Shown: positions 14,532 to 22,229, numbered from the stretch's first letter. The stretch is DNA of 22,342 nucleotides from TMED109 sp002684605 (GCA_913046335.1 CAJWSU010000021.1:1-22342), one strand, 5' to 3'. Program-made: numbers and translations. The notes: generated by a model from the letters alone, not told the origin.

Positions 14532-15143
14532 ATGGAAGATCCATTTGATTCAATAGTTTCTGGAGATGAAGATGTAAGTAATGCTGATACAGTATTTAGA
14601 GATATGACAATGCTCGCTTTATCAGGGTTTATTATTATTGTTTTATTACTTTTACCTTGGTTAAATATAGTTGCACAGGATGAAGCTACAAAAGAGCCTT
14701 CAGGTAGTGTAATAGTTGAAGTTATATGGCCAGATGATAGAAATGTCGATGTTGATTTATGGGTAAAATCTCCTGATGATGCTGCAGTTGGATATTCTAA
14801 TATGGCAGGATATTATTTTAATCTTTTAAGAGATGATAGAGGAGACGAATTTGATAGGACTCCTATAAATTATGAAATAAGTTATACAAGAGGAATAGCT
14901 GCCGGAGAATACCAAGCAAATCTTCACTTATATACGACAGATAATGGGCCACCCATTAATGCTCAAGTAATAATAAGTGTAGTAGAACCAGAGCAAAGAG
15001 CTAGAACTGCCATTATTAAAAAAAATGTAGTATTAAAGAAATATAATGAAGAAATAACAGTTGCCAGATGGACTTTAACTAATAATGGAAAACTAGCTCC
15101 TAATAGTGTGCATAGTCTTAAACGTAGCTTATTAAGAAGGTAA
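14532..15143 (+). CDS. One-helix periplasmic-domain protein (ExbD/TolR-like partner with a novel domain)
   Basis: 203 residues with one membrane helix (~26-44) and a periplasmic domain. FRDMTMLALSGF places Asp24 at the helix start, the position of the proton-carrying Asp in ExbD, TolR and MotB. The periplasmic domain has VDVDLWVKSP, GYSN, FNLLRDDRG, TPINYE and NLHLY, all shared with the 10195 paralogue, and resembles the DUF2135/YfaP beta-sandwich pattern. There is no OmpA-like peptidoglycan-binding motif. It begins three bases after the channel gene and four bases before the third gene, so it is translated with them. Known family knowledge covers only the channel partner; the pairing and function are inferred. 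Confidence 0.82.
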   Translation: MEDPFDSIVSGDEDVSNADTVFRDMTMLALSGFIIIVLLLLPWLNIVAQDEATKEPSGSVIVEVIWPDDRNVDVDLWVKSPDDAAVGYSNMAGYYFNLLRDDRGDEFDRTPINYEISYTRGIAAGEYQANLHLYTTDNGPPINAQVIISVVEPEQRARTAIIKKNVVLKKYNEEITVARWTLTNNGKLAPNSVHSLKRSLLRR

Positions 15144-15147
15144 AATT

Positions 15148-15696
15148 ATGGAAGTTTTAAATATACTTTATGTTATTATAACAGGTCTAGCAGCTCTCTT
15201 GGTGTCTATAGCTATATGGTCTAGAAGGCCTTTTAAATGGAGACTGAGTGCTTTTATAATAGGCTTAGGCTTAATAATAATCTTATATGCTTCTATATTA
15301 GAGTTATTAAGTAGACCCAAACCAGCGCATATGGAATTATTTCATAAGGATGTTCCAGAAGTAGTATTATTACATGCTTCTTGGGAAGAAGATGTAGCTC
15401 TTTATATTTTAGTAGAAATACCAGGAGTTGATGAACCTAGATTATATGTTTTGCCTTGGGATAGAGAAGAAGCAGAAAAATTTGAGCAAGCTATGGATGA
15501 AGGTGAAGATAAAAACGAAGAAGTAAGAATCGGAAATCCTTTTTTTAATGCCGATGAAGAAGATAGAGAAAGATTAATATATACAACTCCTTCTAAACCA
15601 TTAGAGCAAAAAGGTAGAGAGCAATTGCCTGTAACAAACTTTGATCCTGAAGCTGAACAACCATCTTATGGAGAAGAAGATGAAGGCGAAAAATAA
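15148..15696 (+). CDS. Two-helix membrane protein with acidic C-terminal tail, third gene of TolQ-like operon
   Basis: 182 residues. Two membrane helices (~5-23 and 33-54) are joined by a very short basic loop (WSRRPFKWR). A compact domain follows (~58-112) with RPKPAHMELFHKDVPEVVLL and the distinctive EPRLYVLPWDREEAEKFEQA. A highly acidic, proline-containing tail closes the protein (Glu/Asp-rich to the end). I recall similar VLPWD-containing hypothetical proteins beside MotA-like genes in alphaproteobacteria, but no characterised family. The positive-inside rule would put the tail in the periplasm. AAGAAGG lies just before the ATG. Role unknown; its fixed place after the channel and one-helix genes suggests a third subunit of the same complex. 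Confidence 0.78.
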   Translation: MEVLNILYVIITGLAALLVSIAIWSRRPFKWRLSAFIIGLGLIIILYASILELLSRPKPAHMELFHKDVPEVVLLHASWEEDVALYILVEIPGVDEPRLYVLPWDREEAEKFEQAMDEGEDKNEEVRIGNPFFNADEEDRERLIYTTPSKPLEQKGREQLPVTNFDPEAEQPSYGEEDEGEK

Positions 15697-15699
15697 GTA

Positions 15700-16206
15700 T
15701 TATTTACTATAAAAGTCAAAAACTTTAAGCTTGCCAAAAGTAACATTACTTGCTGTATTATCTTGAGCAGAGAATATTTCTAGTCTAAAATAACGTCCTC
15801 TTTTACCGTCAAAAGAAATAATTTTTTCTTCTCCACTTTCTGGAAGTTTAATTTCAGCTATTACTTCCCATCCGCCCATATGAGGAAAGGGATCTGCAGA
15901 AGATATTCTTATGTGATGCGCCCAACTTCCTCGATCATTTAAATTTTTTGCTGTAAAAGAAAGTGCTTCAAAACGCTTATTCTTGGGTAAAGCAAATGTT
16001 AAAACTTGAGGAAAAATATTGCCTGAAGATGACCAATACCCTTTATTAACTCCATTAATAACATTTATTGTTGCATGCGGTGGATTTTCAGAAGTCCAAT
16101 GCACAGCCTTACCACCAGATTGTGTAGCTATGATATCTTTTGAATATGCATTATTAATAAATAAAACTACAAATAATAAATATATTAACCTATTTAGGAG
16201 CAACAT
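15700..16206 (-). CDS. Secreted discoidin (F5/8 type C)-like protein
   Basis: 168 residues with a signal peptide (hydrophobic 2-19, cleavage near AYS). The mature part reads as one galactose-binding-like jelly-roll domain: WTSENPPHATINVING, GYWSS, FPQVLTFALP, then AHHIRISSADPFPHMGGWEV and GRYFRLEIFS with a final strand. Such domains bind carbohydrates or serve as structural modules. It overlaps the end of the binding-protein gene by 17 bases, so it is the third gene of the cupredoxin operon, which suggests a role linked to the quinoprotein system. No Shine-Dalgarno is seen, consistent with coupling. It is convergent to the TolQ-like operon with a 3-base gap. Confidence 0.72.
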   Translation of the reverse strand: MLLLNRLIYLLFVVLFINNAYSKDIIATQSGGKAVHWTSENPPHATINVINGVNKGYWSSSGNIFPQVLTFALPKNKRFEALSFTAKNLNDRGSWAHHIRISSADPFPHMGGWEVIAEIKLPESGEEKIISFDGKRGRYFRLEIFSAQDNTASNVTFGKLKVFDFYSK

Positions 16207-17026
16207 ATTCTATACCATACGAAGCATATATATCCTGTATTTTATTATTATTAAGCAACTTTGTTAAAATATCGTTTATTTTTGTCACTGTTTTTTCATC
16301 AGCCCCTCTCATTAAAACCCCAACATTTAGAGAAACTTCTATAGTAAAATCAAAGTTTTTAACAGCAGCTAGTTTTATCTCTGGGTTATTTTTTAAAAAC
16401 CACCAATACTGTGGAGAAGATATAAAAGCAGCATCAATTTCTCTATCAGCAACTCCTTTTATTAAATCAGCTTCAGTAATAAATTTAGTTCTATGCTTAA
16501 TTTTTGATTTTTGCATAAGCATATGTGACCAGGTTCCTCGCATAACACCAATATTGAGATTTTTTATGGACTTTATGTTATTATTACCAAGAACTACTTC
16601 CTTAGGCCCAACCAGATAAGTTTCCATTCTAACAATAGGGATTGATGCTGTTGGAGGAAATTTTTGCTTCTTACTATCACTTGCCCTTGTTAAAGGTTTC
16701 GCTCCTTCTATATCCCTTTTATCTGCATTATCATCCTTCTTGGTAACCGCTTCCATCATCATATCACAGCCTGCTTTTCTAGCATGAAAGCGATATTTTA
16801 ACCATGTAATTTCCAAACCAACATTGAGTTCTTTTGCAATTTCTTCTGCTAATTCAATTTGTAACCCTCTATCCTCACCAGACCTTGAAGAAAAGGGTAA
16901 ACGATCTGAAAAGGAACAAACTCTTAATGCTCCCCTTGCATTAATTTCATCTATGCTCGCAGAATACCCAATTGATGCATAAGATAATAAAGACCCTAAA
17001 ATAACAGTGAAAAAGAACTTCTTCAT
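16190..17026 (-). CDS. MoxJ-like periplasmic substrate-binding protein associated with quinoprotein dehydrogenase
   Basis: 278 residues, signal peptide to about residue 22 (YSA), then a type 2 periplasmic binding fold like amino-acid ABC binding proteins. LRVCSFSDRLPFS (34-46) is the hallmark I associate with the quinoprotein-dehydrogenase-associated group (MoxJ/XoxJ: L-R-V-C-x-x-x-x-L-P-F-S). Cys37 and Cys87 (GCDMMM) may form a disulfide. GLQIELAEEIAKEL and NIGVMRGTWSHM are typical lobes. No ABC permease or ATPase is nearby, supporting a chaperone or activation role for the PQQ enzyme instead of transport; XoxJ is proposed to help load or activate the dehydrogenase. Start overlaps the cupredoxin stop as ATGA. 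Confidence 0.83.
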   Translation of the reverse strand: MKKFFFTVILGSLLSYASIGYSASIDEINARGALRVCSFSDRLPFSSRSGEDRGLQIELAEEIAKELNVGLEITWLKYRFHARKAGCDMMMEAVTKKDDNADKRDIEGAKPLTRASDSKKQKFPPTASIPIVRMETYLVGPKEVVLGNNNIKSIKNLNIGVMRGTWSHMLMQKSKIKHRTKFITEADLIKGVADREIDAAFISSPQYWWFLKNNPEIKLAAVKNFDFTIEVSLNVGVLMRGADEKTVTKINDILTKLLNNNKIQDIYASYGIEYVAPK

Positions 17027-17586
17027 TTGATATAAAACCTTTCTAAGATTTCTTGTATTAACTCTTTAGCTTGTCCGTAATACGCTACATTATCTAGAGC
17101 TTCTGTAATATTAGATAAATCATTTCCCACTACAACTACTCCAATCATACCAGCTGAGACATGAGGTGTACATTTATAAGTATAGATACCAGGTGTCGTA
17201 AAAGTAAAACCTGCACTTTTATGCATTTTAGACTTAAATTTAATATTATCAGGAGATACCATAAATTCTACGTTATGACCTTTAGTGGTAGCTTTCCATA
17301 ATATTTTACCTCCAACATCAATCTCTGAAAGCATTGGCTCATATCTAAACCTTGATCCATTTGGACCAACATTAAGCATATGAACTACATCATCAACTGC
17401 AGCCATTTGTTGCTCAGTTACATCATTAATAGGCTCATGATTAATAACTAAATCGTCACTTGAACATATATCCTCTTCTTCAACTTTATATTGCTTTGCT
17501 GCTAAAGCAGGTTTGAAAATATTGTATGCATTAATACCTAAAAAAATAGCTCCCAAACTACGGATTAAATTTCTTCTAAAAACCAT
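17023..17586 (-). CDS. Periplasmic type 1 copper protein (pseudoazurin/plastocyanin-like cupredoxin)
   Basis: 187 residues. The C-terminal cupredoxin domain (~85-155) has all four type 1 copper ligands: His104 in KGHNVEFM, then Cys139, His142 and Met147 in YKCTPHVSAGMIGV. The N-terminus has an RR pair before a hydrophobic stretch (RRNLIRSLGAIFLG), Tat-like though not a perfect motif, ending at ALA-A. About 50 extra residues lie before the copper domain and about 35 after it, longer than ordinary pseudoazurin (~120-150 aa). GGAG six bases before ATG supports the start. Placed directly after the PQQ dehydrogenase, it is the natural candidate for its electron acceptor, a job usually done by a cytochrome c; that is inference. 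Confidence 0.88.
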   Translation of the reverse strand: MVFRRNLIRSLGAIFLGINAYNIFKPALAAKQYKVEEEDICSSDDLVINHEPINDVTEQQMAAVDDVVHMLNVGPNGSRFRYEPMLSEIDVGGKILWKATTKGHNVEFMVSPDNIKFKSKMHKSAGFTFTTPGIYTYKCTPHVSAGMIGVVVVGNDLSNITEALDNVAYYGQAKELIQEILERFYIK

Positions 17587-17656
17587 TCATAACTCCATAA
17601 ATATTAAATAATAATTAATTTAGATTATTATAAACTAAATATAAATAATCAATATC

Positions 17657-17688
17657 AAAAAAAAGGCGGAAGAGTTACCTCTCCCGCC
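17657..17688 (-). terminator. Intrinsic terminator of the PQQ dehydrogenase gene
   Basis: On the minus strand GGCGGGAGAG (17688-17679), loop GTAA, CTCTTCCGCC (17674-17665) form a 10-bp stem with one G-U pair, followed at once by eight T residues (17664-17657). It is unusually GC-rich for this sequence. It separates the dehydrogenase transcript from the downstream cupredoxin genes, either fully or as an attenuator. Confidence 0.9.
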
Positions 17689-17710
17689 CAATAATTTAAT
17701 AACCTAAAGG

Positions 17711-19375
17711 TTATTTAACAGTAAATGCTATCATAGCCGCACCTGCTGGAAAATCAGCAACTTCTGGCCATAATGTTGGGAAAAGACCCATAACTAATGA
17801 ACCTAATCCTGATGGAACTGTTATATACTGTTGACCATTTGCACTATATGATACTGGACCTCCACGGAAGCCAGAACCAGCATTAAATGACCATAAAACA
17901 TCTCCATTATTTGCATCAAATGCGCGGAATGTACCATCAATGCCACCTTGGAACACAAGATCTCCAGCTGTTGATACTACACTACCTAATGGTGGATATT
18001 TATAAGTATAAGCCCAAGCACGTTTACCTGAAACAGGGTCACGCGCGTCTAAACGACCATGTGCGTCTTTACCGTTTGGTAAATGAGCAGCAGCTAAGTC
18101 AGCACCAAAGTAAAGCTGAGCAATAGGCTCAGTTACAGGGTCTTCCTTACGCACTGTAGTTGTTTGACAAGCTTCGGCTGCAGAATTGTACCACAAACCA
18201 GTTTTAGGACTATATGAACCAGAATGCCAACTTCTACCACCAGCAATCCAAGGACATAGTATTAAATCCTTGTTTTCAGCTATATTTGGTGGATTACGAC
18301 CAATTAGCTCGCCAGTTTTAGGATTAACACTTTCAATCCAGTTAAAGTTTTCAATCATATTCCAAACGTTTTCAATTTTACCATCTTCACGATTATAAAC
18401 GAAAACTAAACCAGATTTGTTTTGATGAACAACCAGTTTTTTGTTGTCCCTATCTAGTAGCATGAACTCGCCTAAAGCACTATCGTAGTCCCAATCATCA
18501 TGTGGAACTTCTTGATGATACCATTTGATTTTCCCTGTATCTGGATCTAAAGCTAATACAGATGAAGTATATAGATTATCACCTGGACGAGCTCCATCAG
18601 TAGCTATGCCACCTTTAACAGCTCCCCAATCATAATCTGGCGCAGGATTTGATGTTCCAAAAAAATATGTATTTGTTGATTCATCATAAGTACCTGGCAT
18701 CCAGCCTCCACCGCCGCCATACTTACCTGAGTCGCCACCCCATGAATCTGGATCATCTTTAATTGTATTAAAAGTCCATGTTGATTCACCAGTTTTAGGG
18801 TTTAAACCAAATATTTTACCTTGAATTGGATACTCACCAGCTGTTTGACCATAAACTAGTGTGTCACCTGCCATTACTGGAGGTGATGTAAAATTACAAG
18901 CGCAACTAGTTGTATCTACAAGTTGAACTGACCATACTTCTTTACCAGTTTTTTGGTCTAAAGCAATAGCACGTCCATCAAGAGTTCCAATATTAACGTT
19001 TCCGTTAGCTACAGTTACACCACGACTATATGGTGTAAAAAATAATTCATCTACAATTGGATCTAAGTCTGGAAAATAATGCCATAATTCTTTACCAGTA
19101 GCTGCATCTAGTGCAAACACACGGTTATAAGAACCTGAGTAATACATTATACCATCAATAACTACTGGTGTTGCTTCAAGACCTTGCTCAATAGCACCAG
19201 GCTGATGTATCCATGCAACATTTAAATTAGCAATGTTACCTTTGTTGATCTGATCAAGATTAGAATAACGAGTAGCGTTATCATCCCCATGATACCATGA
19301 CCAATCATTAGCCATACTTTGGAAAGAAAACACTAAAGCAATCATTCCCAAAAATGTTTTAATTAAAAGAGTCAT
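17711..19375 (-). CDS. PQQ-dependent periplasmic alcohol dehydrogenase (methanol/ethanol family), lanthanide-type signature
   Basis: Quinoprotein beta-propeller enzyme oxidising alcohols in the periplasm. Signal peptide MTLLIKTFLGMIALVFSFQS ends at residue 22, then WSWYHGDDNATRYSNL. Propeller W-motifs recur (ALDAATGKELWHY, ALDQKTGKEVW, GLNPKTGESTWTF, ALDPDTGKIKWYHQ). Predicted metal/PQQ ligands: Glu181 (TAGE), Asn243 (TSNPAP), catalytic Asp296 and Asp298 in HDDWDYDS. Asp two residues after the catalytic Asp is the mark of lanthanide-dependent XoxF/PedH enzymes; calcium enzymes have Ala or Ser there. The usual adjacent Cys-Cys near residue 112 is replaced by LFFTPYSRG; a CAC (158-160) occurs later. 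At 554 aa it is shorter than most (~600) and has no cytochrome domain. Strong GGAGGAGAG Shine-Dalgarno. Confidence 0.93.
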   Translation of the reverse strand: MTLLIKTFLGMIALVFSFQSMANDWSWYHGDDNATRYSNLDQINKGNIANLNVAWIHQPGAIEQGLEATPVVIDGIMYYSGSYNRVFALDAATGKELWHYFPDLDPIVDELFFTPYSRGVTVANGNVNIGTLDGRAIALDQKTGKEVWSVQLVDTTSCACNFTSPPVMAGDTLVYGQTAGEYPIQGKIFGLNPKTGESTWTFNTIKDDPDSWGGDSGKYGGGGGWMPGTYDESTNTYFFGTSNPAPDYDWGAVKGGIATDGARPGDNLYTSSVLALDPDTGKIKWYHQEVPHDDWDYDSALGEFMLLDRDNKKLVVHQNKSGLVFVYNREDGKIENVWNMIENFNWIESVNPKTGELIGRNPPNIAENKDLILCPWIAGGRSWHSGSYSPKTGLWYNSAAEACQTTTVRKEDPVTEPIAQLYFGADLAAAHLPNGKDAHGRLDARDPVSGKRAWAYTYKYPPLGSVVSTAGDLVFQGGIDGTFRAFDANNGDVLWSFNAGSGFRGGPVSYSANGQQYITVPSGLGSLVMGLFPTLWPEVADFPAGAAMIAFTVK

Positions 19376-19435
19376 ATAACTCTCCTCCCTTTGTTTAAGT
19401 TAATTATCAATTAGAATAATATTTAGTATACAAAA

Positions 19436-19462
19436 ATTATACACAAAACATTTTTCATGCAA
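19436..19462 (-). promoter_or_regulatory. Candidate sigma-70-type promoter for the PQQ dehydrogenase
   Basis: On the minus strand a perfect TATAAT (19441-19436) lies 15 bases after TTGCAT (19462-19457). Transcription would begin near 19429, leaving a leader of about 55 bases with a strong Shine-Dalgarno. The spacer is short, so the -35 choice is uncertain. The rest of the 188-base divergent gap (19376-19563) shows only A/T runs. Confidence 0.4.
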
Positions 19463-19563
19463 TTATCTAGGCATACTTTTATTAAAAAATATAGAAAAAA
19501 ATGAATCTTTTTATATTTTTTGTAAAACTATAGATTTTTTGTAATTAGAGTTAGGAGTTTTGA

Positions 19564-20151
19564 TTGTCACAATACATAAATATAAAAATATTATTCTTTA
19601 ATATAGCATTAATAGTTATGATTTTTTTTTATGATTCGAATATTTCATTAGCTAATGATGAAATTATTGATTTAAAAATTAGAACAGAAGAATTAACTAA
19701 AGAAGCTAATGCGGGGAACTCTCAAGCCCAGTATATGTTAGGACGGTTAGCTTTAGAGACAAAAAACCCTCCAGATCATTCTACAGCAGTATACTGGTTT
19801 AAAATTGCTTCAGAATCTAACCATATAGAATCACAAGAAATGCTAGGCGCACTTCTATTTTCTGGGTTAGGAGTTCCGCCCAATCCTAAAGAAGCTGCAA
19901 TTTGGTGGTACAAATCTGCTATGGCAGGAAGTGCTAAGTCACAAGCTAGTCTTGGAGTTCTTTATGCATTAGGCTCAGGCGTTCCAAAAAATGCTATAGA
20001 AGCTTATAAATGGCTAACAATTTCAGCAATGTCAGGTAATGCAGCAGCTAGAATTCAGAGAGATGATTCAATTGCATTACAAATGACAGCAGATGAAATT
20101 AGGCAAGCTCAGAAAAAAGTTGAAGTTTTAATAAAAAAAATTAAAAAATAA
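19564..20151 (+). CDS. Secreted Sel1-repeat protein
   Basis: 195 residues with a signal peptide (hydrophobic 8-24, cleavage near SLA-N) and three to four Sel1-like repeats of about 36 residues: AGNSQAQYMLGRLAL, NHIESQEMLGALLFSGLGVP, GSAKSQASLGVLYALGSGVP, then AYKWLTISAMSGN and a charged C-terminal helix. Sel1 repeats are alpha-alpha scaffolds for protein contacts, often in envelope or stress complexes. The start is TTG at 19564, chosen because AGGAG (19553-19557) sits six bases upstream and the signal peptide begins right there. Single gene, divergent from the PQQ dehydrogenase and convergent with the TPR gene (3-base gap). Confidence 0.86.
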   Translation: MSQYINIKILFFNIALIVMIFFYDSNISLANDEIIDLKIRTEELTKEANAGNSQAQYMLGRLALETKNPPDHSTAVYWFKIASESNHIESQEMLGALLFSGLGVPPNPKEAAIWWYKSAMAGSAKSQASLGVLYALGSGVPKNAIEAYKWLTISAMSGNAAARIQRDDSIALQMTADEIRQAQKKVEVLIKKIKK

Positions 20152-20154
20152 AAA

Positions 20155-21294
20155 TTATATATTTGAGGAAGAACATTCTTCATAAACTTCTTCAGGAACA
20201 TTATCTATAGTAATTAATTTTTTTTCATTCTTTTGGTTTTGAATATTAATATTTTTTATTAATATATTTGCCTCGCTTAATTTCCCAGACTTTATATATA
20301 AATTAATTAAAGCATAACTCTGTTCTAAATATTGTTCATGTAATATATTTGATGATTCTTTTATTATTGAGATTCCTCTTTGAAAAGACTTTATTGCTAA
20401 ATCATATTTGCCTTGCGCTTTATATAACTCTCCTTGATTATGATATGCTTTAGCATGATTTAATTTATCTTTAGATTGCAAGCTATCCCATATATTGACG
20501 GCTTCCGATATATATGTAAAAGCTAAATCGTATTTACAATTTTTTTTATATAATACTGCTAAATTATTTAAGACTCTTGCTAATGAAATTGATTTAAGAC
20601 CTTCAGTATTTTTTCTAATTTCTATTAAACGAAGATATATTTCTTCGGCTTCTATATAATTACCTTTTTGCACAAACAGCGCTGCAAGATTACGCATTGC
20701 AGATAGACTAACTATATTATCTCGTTCAAATTTTTTAGACAAAGCTAAAGCTCTAACCAAATTTATTTGAGCTACATCTAGTAATTCTATGTTTAATTGA
20801 ACGGTAGACAAATTTATCAAAGTTCTTGCAAGGAGCATACTATATCTATTTCCTAAGCTCTCATAAACCTTGATTGCTTTTACATATAATTCTATTGATT
20901 CTTCCATTAGCTCAGTAGATTCATAAACTCTTGCTAAATTATTATAGCTTTGAGCAACATAACGGTGATTAGATCCATAATATTGCAACCTTAACCTTAA
21001 AGATTCAGTAATTAATTTTTCTGCTTCTTCGAATTGAAGCAACTCAGTTTTTAATAAACCTAAATTATTAAGAGTTGCAGATAATTCTCCATCTAAATTA
21101 GCTTTTTTTGCTTCTTCAATAGCTTGCAAATAAAAACTCTCTGCTTTGATAAAATTTCTTTCCTTAAAAGCATTCATTCCCTCTTTATTAATTTTAAGCC
21201 AATTACTATTGTCTTTAGAATAACTAAGATTAATTGTAAAAAACAAATAAACTATAAATAACAAACATTTTATGAAAATATTTAAACTATTCAT
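20155..21294 (-). CDS. Secreted TPR protein (kinesin-light-chain-like repeats)
   Basis: 379 residues with a signal peptide (hydrophobic 8-24, cleavage near SYS). About seven to eight TPR units follow from residue 33 to about 350, e.g. GMNAFKERNFIKAESFYLQA, LNNLGLLKTELLQFEEAEKL, YNNLARVYESTELMEESIEL, LNNLAVLYKKNCKYDLAFTY and YHNQGELYKAQGKYDLAIKS. The repeat length near 42 is that of kinesin-light-chain TPRs. The C-terminus ends in VPEEVYEECSSSNI. No catalytic domain. Its ATG overlaps the TGA of the upstream VOC gene (ATGA), so the two are translationally coupled, though a periplasmic scaffold and a cytoplasmic VOC protein make an odd pair. Confidence 0.85.
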   Translation of the reverse strand: MNSLNIFIKCLLFIVYLFFTINLSYSKDNSNWLKINKEGMNAFKERNFIKAESFYLQAIEEAKKANLDGELSATLNNLGLLKTELLQFEEAEKLITESLRLRLQYYGSNHRYVAQSYNNLARVYESTELMEESIELYVKAIKVYESLGNRYSMLLARTLINLSTVQLNIELLDVAQINLVRALALSKKFERDNIVSLSAMRNLAALFVQKGNYIEAEEIYLRLIEIRKNTEGLKSISLARVLNNLAVLYKKNCKYDLAFTYISEAVNIWDSLQSKDKLNHAKAYHNQGELYKAQGKYDLAIKSFQRGISIIKESSNILHEQYLEQSYALINLYIKSGKLSEANILIKNINIQNQKNEKKLITIDNVPEEVYEECSSSNI

Positions 21295-21767
21295 TTTTTA
21301 CTTAATGTCCATTTCTCTAAAGTATCTTTAGCAATTGTTTTATGATTTTTTTTATAACTTTTAATTGGAGAAGTTAATTCAATAACATATCCATTAGGGT
21401 CTCTAAAATAAATAGATTTAATAAAGCCATGATCAGAAATACCTCGCGTTTCAATATTACTATTTTTACCTTTTTCATAATAATTTAATAAAACATCTTC
21501 TTCTACTTCTAAGGCGATATGTAAATCAAAGTCATGCCAACGTTTATATTTTAAAGGCTTATTCATTATCTCAAAAAATGCTAAACAAGAGCCATCAGCT
21601 AAAGAATAAAAAGTATGTAGCACCTTGGTTTTTTTTCCTGTCATAGTTTCTGAAATTTCAAAAGCATCTAATAAGGGCAAACCTAAAAAATCTTCATAAA
21701 ACTCCCTAGTGCCTTCAGAATCTATACAACGGTATGCGTTATGATGTAATTTTTTTATATTTATCAT
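21291..21767 (-). CDS. VOC (glyoxalase/bleomycin-resistance) superfamily protein
   Basis: 158 residues forming one vicinal-oxygen-chelate domain pair. KKLHHNAYRC opens the first beta-alpha module (candidate ligand His9), DFDLHIALEV opens the second (His83), and FRDPNGYVIELTSP closes it (Glu130). This H-H-E arrangement is the usual metal site of VOC dioxygenases and lyases. REFYEDFLGLPLLDAF is the classical helix before strand two. The substrate cannot be deduced; the long C-terminal basic tail (~135-158) is unremarkable. First gene of a two-gene operon with the TPR protein. Confidence 0.88.
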   Translation of the reverse strand: MINIKKLHHNAYRCIDSEGTREFYEDFLGLPLLDAFEISETMTGKKTKVLHTFYSLADGSCLAFFEIMNKPLKYKRWHDFDLHIALEVEEDVLLNYYEKGKNSNIETRGISDHGFIKSIYFRDPNGYVIELTSPIKSYKKNHKTIAKDTLEKWTLSKK

Positions 21768-21967
21768 TAATTAATACCTCTCTAAATTTTAAATAGATTA
21801 GATAATATGTTCAACTAATGCAAAAAAAAACTATTTCAATAAGAGTCAAATATATTTACCCACAATGGACTAGGGAGTGTGTAAATATTTATAAAGTATA
21901 CTATATATTGACATTAACGTAAAAATATTAGACAGTGATTCGACTTAATAAACAAGGGGAGTTTTAT

Positions 21968-22195
21968 ATGTCACTAATAAACACAATAAAAGGAGCAGTG
22001 GGCTCTTTAACTGACTTAGCGTTAGGACTATTAGCATTAGCTATAGCTGTTCAACTTCTGGTCGGTGGAACTAACATGTCTTTTTTCGGAAATGTTGTTG
22101 CTAATATTCAGAATCTAGTTTCTGGGTTAGGTAATGGCGGTTTGTCAGGATTAATTGCCGTCGGCATTATACTATGGCTTTTCGGAAGAAAATAA
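21968..22195 (+). CDS. Small two-helix membrane protein
   Basis: 75 residues. An amphipathic start (SLINTIKGAVGSL) leads into a membrane helix (~17-33, LALGLLALAIAVQLLVG). A loop rich in Asn, Gly and Val follows (~34-58), then a second helix (~58-71, LSGLIAVGIILWLFG) ending in GRK. An in-frame GTG at 21935 would add 11 residues, but ATG 21968 is right because AAGGGGAG (21953-21960) lies just upstream of it. The strong ribosome site suggests high expression. It has no cysteine, no leader-peptidase motif and no family I can name; holin-like, pilin-like or bacteriocin-like readings are all possible. Confidence 0.7.
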   Translation: MSLINTIKGAVGSLTDLALGLLALAIAVQLLVGGTNMSFFGNVVANIQNLVSGLGNGGLSGLIAVGIILWLFGRK

Positions 22196-22204
22196 TAAGA
22201 CTTA

Positions 22205-22229
22205 AGCTAAAAATATAGTTTATTTAGCT
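22205..22229. repeat. Inverted repeat after the small membrane protein gene
   Basis: AGCTAAA (22205-22211) and TTTAGCT (22223-22229) form a perfect 7-bp stem with an 11-base loop, 10 bases after the stop codon. There is no clean T-run after it, so it is at most a weak terminator or an mRNA 3'-end stabiliser. Confidence 0.4.

Noticed and set aside
13914..15696. Zorya-type anti-phage system (ZorAB-like motor).
   Set aside because: The channel protein lacks the long cytoplasmic tail of ZorA, the partner lacks the OmpA-like domain of ZorB, and no ZorC/D/E-type nuclease or helicase is nearby.
16019..16267. 82-codon plus-strand frame across the discoidin-like/binding-protein junction.
   Set aside because: It is antisense to two supported genes and its composition is that of reverse-read coding sequence.
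18604..18789. Met/Gln/His-rich minus-strand frame inside the PQQ dehydrogenase gene.
   Set aside because: Same-strand alternative frame of a strongly supported gene; the composition is an artefact of the Gly/Asp-rich propeller sequence.
21935..21967. GTG start for the small two-helix protein, adding 11 residues.
   Set aside because: The strong AAGGGGAG site lies inside this extension and is positioned for ATG 21968.
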